DNA of 60,357 nucleotides, from the NCBI GenBank assembly GCA_000934455.1, contig KN882285.1, positions 220,707-281,063 of the forward strand. The letters run 5' to 3'. Position numbers and translations under genes: made by a program. The DNA comes from Apostichopus parvimensis. Lineage: Eukaryota; Echinodermata; Holothuroidea; Aspidochirotida; Stichopodidae. Under the pieces are notes generated by a model. It worked only from the letters and a program-made list of their open reading frames with translations, ran no database searches and had not been told where the DNA came from. Below, in pieces: positions 56,201 to 60,357 of this stretch. The stretch's first letter is position 1. Every line of letters starts with the position of its first letter.

Positions 56201-59200
56201 TATTCGTATATTAGAAGACAATGTGTAATGTTTTATCAAGTAATTTGTATGTTTTACGTATTAAAAACAAGCCCACAGTTCGATTATAGTTTCAATGCAC
56301 ACTCGGGTGTTTTTTCAAGTTTCACTCGCTTAGCGTAGGCTGGGCTATTTAACACTGTGCACACTGTGTATGGGCTGCTGGTCGGCTACCGTTATCGTTA
56401 AGTGTATGTAGGAATCGTAGCCTTTACATCGATTAAGTGGGTGTAGGAACGTGGCTTTTACATCAAATTAAGCGGTTTGAAGTCTGTTATTTATCATGTT
56501 CATTTCTGTTGTAACAATTAAGAGTGTTTATATATTATATCCGTAACTAAGATGTAAGATAAACATGAGAACCTACATGTGAGTACACGTGTGTAAGTGC
56601 TTTAGATTGACCCGTTGGGAAGTACTTAGATTTGGAATTGCGCCCTCCTTAGTAAGATGGCGGTAGTTTAAATGGCCGCGCCCATGTACCGTTAGTGTTT
56701 ACAATTGCATATATACATGTAGCTGTATTTAAAGGTGGCCACGTCCACTAACCGTTAAAGTACATATGATTGTATGTATATTGGTATCTAGTTATGTCTT
56801 GTTTAATGAACAAACGACATTTTCTGGTTGTATGCATTTAGGAAACCCAGTTTACTTGAGTATAATACTTATTTGATAACAGTTTTACTACAATGTTCAC
56901 CCATGTGAGTTACACTAGGTTAAGCCGGTACCACATGGTTGTGTCGTTGTTATTCCTACCGTGGGGTTGACTTGTTGAAGTCCCGTTGTTTTAATGAATG
57001 AAATCTACACAGGATATGAGTAGGCAGACGTGTCTTATTACAGTCGTAAAGACTGTGTCCTCTGTTAATGTATTCTAATTAAGTAGATGGTCTGCGTTGA
57101 TAGTAATTCTTATTCTCAGTCATCGTTGCTATGTTGTTGTGGAATATTTAGGCAACTGTTGGAAGCTGTACCATGGACATGGACAATTCCGGACACCTAA
57201 GCCTTAAAACACCCCAAAACTATATCTTCTGGTATAAATCACCTGAAAATATACTTGATATTGTGGGAGAAGTATGTTATAGTACGATACACGGCCAAAC
57301 TTTCTTTCCTGCAAACTGTTTTCACGTTGTATTCCAAGAAGATTCTTGTGATTGTGGAACTGGGATTTCTTTGCTAGAGTATTGCTAATTTTCGGACACA
57401 CTGTGGCGCTGGTGATAAAATTGGTGGCGCAGTTGCTCTTTCAGTAATTATAACAGACTTCATAGATCTCCGTCGTTTTATTGACAAATATGTATTTACT
57501 TGCACACGGGTCATTTCGTACTTTTTGGTGAAATTTGGCTCTTCCTGTAGGTTGTCATGGTGAAATCGTGCATTTCTTAGGGGTGTCCGAAATTGGCAGT
57601 GTTCCGAAATTAGCAATACAGACTATATACGTACAATTACTGGTTAACCTTTTATTATGACTGACCAATTTACACATATTGTTAATGCTTTTCTGGTTAT
57701 GTTTCATTACAGATGCACTTCTAGCTCTGAAGGCCCTAAGTGTGGTCCACCGTTCTCTTTTGTTTTCTACAAATTATATCTAAAATATTTTGAGTCGCTG
57801 GCTCCAATACCCAGCGATACTTGTGAGACCCTTGAATAAAATAATGGAAGCATAAGTTATTGTTCTTGAGTTTATTTGTGTTTGTTAACTCTTGCCATTA
57901 CAAATATACCACTTGGTTTATCCAGTCTATTCTTTATGTCATTATGTTGGTTGCACTTACATACCACTTCCTTCAGATCCGACATGTAAATTACATTATA
58001 AGTATATATATTTCATATTCAAGATATCAAAATAAAATCTGATAGCTTTTGCAATGATCCTGCTATTGCTTTCATAGAATTACTGTTAGGTCAATAATAT
58101 ATGAACAGTGAAGCCCTATTTGAAGAGTAGATTATTATATATTTTGTCAGCAAAAAATCAATAGAATGGACAAGCTCTTGATTTTGGGACAGTAGGATTT
58201 TCCCGTCGAGACAGAAAGTTTTCCTGGTAAAGAAAGATGACGAGAGAAAACAATACAAGTCCTTGTTTTACATTAAAGGACTTACAGTACATCTGTACAA
58301 TGATTTTAAGCCTTAATTGTATCTCTCATTGGAAATGAGACAACTGTGGGCGGTTTCACATTGTTTTGCCATGCACTCCATAAGTCATGGGATAAACTCC
58401 ATTTGCCATGACAGTAATACTTTTTGCCATGGAAGGTTTATTTAGCCCTGTAAGCTTACTTGCAAATTAAGAAGGGTCACTGTTCGGTGGACGGTCACCT
58501 CTGGTAATGTGATTGTGGAATCTATTGTCAATATGCCTCATTCTAATATATTGTAGACTCCATGTTATTTTCAAGACTACTTCTGATCAGTGATAAAGCA
58601 TGGAATTTGGTAAGGAGTATAACGCTTCTCCACTTTACTCCTACTTAGTGTTAAATAGATTACAGATAATCAATCTTAATAACTGATATGAAAACACCTT
58701 GTCCAATCTACATAGATCTAACTACTCGATGCAACAACCTTTTTTTTCTTCTTAGATTATAAACACCTTTGTTATCAAATGATTCTTTTATGCTAAAATA
58801 AATTGTTTGTATAATAAACACTTCCCAAACAAATTTTCAATTGAAAATGTTATTCTGTTGCATTGTATAACCTCCATATGTACTTGCCTTGCATTCTAAT
58901 TACTATGTGATACACAGAGAATTTGGCCCAAAATATCATGATTGCAGACTGTTTCATGTACACTTAAAAACTTGAACAGGTTTCTGTCCTTGAAAACCAA
59001 TTGTATAACTATCCATGCAATCATAACCATAAAATTTTGTAAAAGTTGAGTGCATGATACATAAACAAGTGGTTTTTTTTCCATAAGCAATGCAAAATTC
59101 GTTATTCACTGGATGGTGGAAATCTTTAAAATTTACTTCACTTCTCACTTACCTGTCTCCACACAACTACTGCACCTCTATCTATCTAGTTATTTTCTGT

Positions 59201-59720
59201 GAAGACAAATGCCACAAACATCTCTGCTGTACAGGAAACTGGCAGCAATCTGAATAGAATATTTTACCACATTTGTACTTTTTTTATGGCATAAATAATC
59301 ATTAAACAGTAAATTTTCAAAATGATTTTCAGTGGTACGGTAGTTATGGATCCACTACTAAGGAGAATGCCTTGAAAAAGAAGGAAATCTTCAATCTCAC
59401 TTTTTGAAATTGATTGACATACAATTTAAACAATACATTTGAAAGTTATGATCAATTTTAATTATGTTGTAAGTATTTTTCATTCTTTGAGATGTTGGCA
59501 TGCCTCATGTATTATATTTTGAGTGATGGACATGTCCCATTCGAAACCACAGTGCCTTACACTGATCAGCCAGAAGGTGTGGTGACAAACATGAAAAAGG
59601 GTCAATATAGCCTTAATCATCTTGGAACACATGACACTTTTCAGCCACTATTGGAAAACAAGCTTAACCGGGATGAAAAAGTGAGGCCCACTATTGAGGA
59701 CTGCATAGCATTTTATGAGG
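53164..59720 (+). CDS. IRE1-like protein kinase gene, exons (runs out of window)
   Basis: Four exons: 53164-53277 (linker), 54215-54684 (N lobe to HRDLKPSN), 55629-55786 (DFG to SPE), 59492-59720 (C lobe). Phases agree throughout (0, 0, 1, 0, then 1 at the right end). Motifs: glycine loop IADGINGAQIF, VAIKRL, ILHRDLKPSNVLL, LLGDFGICRQ, GTLCWTSPE, YYILSDGHVPFE, RPTIEDCIAFYE. The last two, and the loop, resemble the IRE1 kinase and its multi-copy relatives in marine invertebrates. The RNase half and any end of the gene lie beyond the window. One frameshift near 54,431-54,487 breaks exon 2 between the N-lobe pieces; it may be a base error or real decay. Confidence 0.75.
53620..54100. repeat. Tandem array of a ~95-bp unit
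   Basis: About five copies, with TGTATAGTG-T(A/T)TACCT words starting at 53698, 53793, 53888, 53981 and 54082 (spacing about 93-101). Each unit also carries GGTCCTGTGTT-GAGGGTG and TTCTAACCT-TCTGTTACAG. It lies in the intron just before the kinase N-lobe exon. Confidence 0.85.
54215..54684 (+). pseudogene. Kinase N-lobe exon (one frameshift)
   Basis: Acceptor TCTTCATTAG, donor GTAAGC. First frame: LEQLLNKDSGVCVKSIGRLS, IADGINGAQIFIGLVDEQWP, VAIKRLNQGTHSMEQNVNK. Second frame: SEEDDDFLYLASPLCQYN, LTYQLMLGIAELHQLNILHR and DLKPSNVLLG. The switch lies between 54431 and 54487. Both halves are conserved in style, so a single recent indel or an assembly error is most likely. Confidence 0.7.
54685..55628. 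other. Kinase intron
   Basis: AT-rich, nothing coding seen. Confidence 0.5.
55629..55786 (+). CDS. Kinase activation-loop exon
   Basis: Acceptor GTTCATAG, donor GTGAGA; phase 1 to 0. Encodes NEKILLGDFGICRQITHGTT, TKATGTLCWTSPENTSK and YKKSSDIQ. It carries the metal-binding DFG and the P+1 segment with SPE in place of APE. Intact. Confidence 0.75.
55787..59491. other. Long kinase intron with inserted repeats
   Basis: 3.7 kb. The part 55920-57170 has a different base composition from its surroundings (more GC, GTGTACGT-like words, repeated CGTTA(A/G)GTG, CCACTAACCGTTA) and may be an inserted element such as a solo LTR, but I cannot fix its ends. A fold-back element lies at 57183-57594. The rest is AT-rich with no exon. 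Confidence 0.4.
57183..57594. repeat. Fold-back element (MITE-like)
   Basis: AATTCCGGACACCTAAG at about 57183 is inverted as CTTAGGGGTGTCCGAAATT at about 57577, about 380 bases apart; TTTTCGGACACACTG at 57391 is a further partial copy. The 71-codon open frame between them (57173-57388) is not supported as a gene. Confidence 0.45.
59492..59720 (+). CDS. Kinase C-lobe exon
   Basis: Acceptor TTCTTTGAG, donor GTAAGT; phase 0 to 1. Encodes MLACLMYYILSDGHVPFETT, then GVVTNMKKGQYSLNHLG and DEKVRPTIEDCIAFYE. Read on from SSDIQ it gives the helix expected after SDIQ in IRE1-like kinases. The following exon is outside the window. Confidence 0.7.
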
Positions 59721-60357
59721 GTAAGTAATTAGGCTACAACTTGTATGTCTCAGCATGGACTGAGTAAAACCTTCAACACTGCTTGATTTAGGGTTGGTTA
59801 GGGGTGAAGCAGATTAAGAAGCAATTCTTGAAAACTCGTATGTTTGTATGTTTAGAGTATGAAAGTACGGTAGAAATATGTATTGAAAACTTTCAAAGGT
59901 ACGTATACCTCTCAGAAAGTGCTTTTCAGAGTTTTCATGTTTTGTCTATTTTAAATGTAAATATCGTTTTGGAGCTGACCCAACATTTCTTGTTTCACAA
60001 GCTTTTAGTTCTTACAGAGCATATAGTAAGGCCACAAAAGTTGTGTCATTAAATAGATTGTTGGATAACTAACCCACAAATATAGCATATATACTTACAA
60101 ATATGTACCAACAACACAGTCAAAGACAAGTAACAGTGCAGTAATGCTGGAGCAGTGCCTTACAATTAAAACTGCACAATTCCCAATTCTCAGCTTGGGA
60201 TATTTGTAAATGCTTGTTAAAGTTATTACATTTACATATCAATGCAATGGTGAGGCTTCAATTAATTTGAAAGTCTTTATTTAATTTTGCAAGTGACTAT
60301 GCAGCTGGCTTGTAGGATTCTACTGTCTTTGGAATTCATCAGTTGAATACTAATTAA
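59721..60357. other. Intron sequence at the right edge
   Basis: Starts with a good GTAAGT donor. No further exon seen before the window ends. Confidence 0.5.

Noticed and set aside
57173-57388. A 71-codon coding gene
   Set aside because: It lies inside a fold-back repeat and has no homologue or splice support that I can see.

Overview
The window is animal nuclear DNA: AT-rich, intron-bearing genes with GT-AG exon edges, and very many transposable elements in different states of decay. The element mix (hAT, Harbinger-like, pogo, L1/Tx1-type LINE, BEL and Ty3/Gypsy remnants, a tRNA-headed SINE), KMT5A-like SET exons, an IRE1-like kinase and frequent AGGCCTAGGCC-type words suggest a marine invertebrate, perhaps an echinoderm. 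That is an impression and not a proof. A 236-base N gap marks it as draft assembly. Nearly all recognisable coding sequence is on the + strand; the clear exception is a Ty3/Gypsy remnant.

Region by region. 0.55-13.76 kb is bounded by facing 12-bp inverted repeats (CCCTACTGGAAA) followed by arrays rich in TCTGAAA/CAGA words. It carries one decayed multi-exon gene for a BEN-domain protein. A 3.16-kb hAT element with an exact 8-bp target duplication (ATCATGAC) has cut the BEN exon in two. 14.5-16.5 kb holds an acidic exon, a degraded Cys/His-finger protein and a Harbinger-like 5' end with a Myb/SANT-like ORF. 16.8-27.6 kb holds exons of a host-like gene: a decayed SET exon and four further exon candidates, with a nearly full-length but dead LINE in its last intron. 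29.5-32.9 kb is a junction of three elements: a pogo-type transposase, a small non-LTR RT fragment, and a decayed copy of an unclassified DDE-type transposase. 33.4-38 kb holds a small ORF with a hydrophobic N terminus, a BEL-like LTR and gag fragment, and a repeat that straddles the assembly gap. 39.7-43.6 kb is an old duplicated segment on both sides of a minus-strand Gypsy integrase remnant.

44.1-60.4 kb is the most informative part. Two well-formed SET exons (44.1-44.6 kb) are followed by an 8-kb DNA transposon with 29-bp terminal inverted repeats (44,935-44,963 and 52,866-52,894; 27 of 29 identical). Inside lies a multi-exon gene for the same unclassified transposase family (motif HGKGASDGESGVVKR). 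After the right terminus come exons of an IRE1-like protein kinase, running out of the window. Splice phases let the SET exons join the kinase exons, so the transposon may sit in an intron of a SET-kinase fusion gene. That is an inference.

The two candidates for something undescribed are (1) the large inverted-repeat element whose only native gene is a BEN-domain protein, and (2) the 8-kb transposon with its spliced transposase, Q/P/D-rich linker and flanking GGGGAC...GTCCC palindromes, together with the possible SET-kinase host gene.
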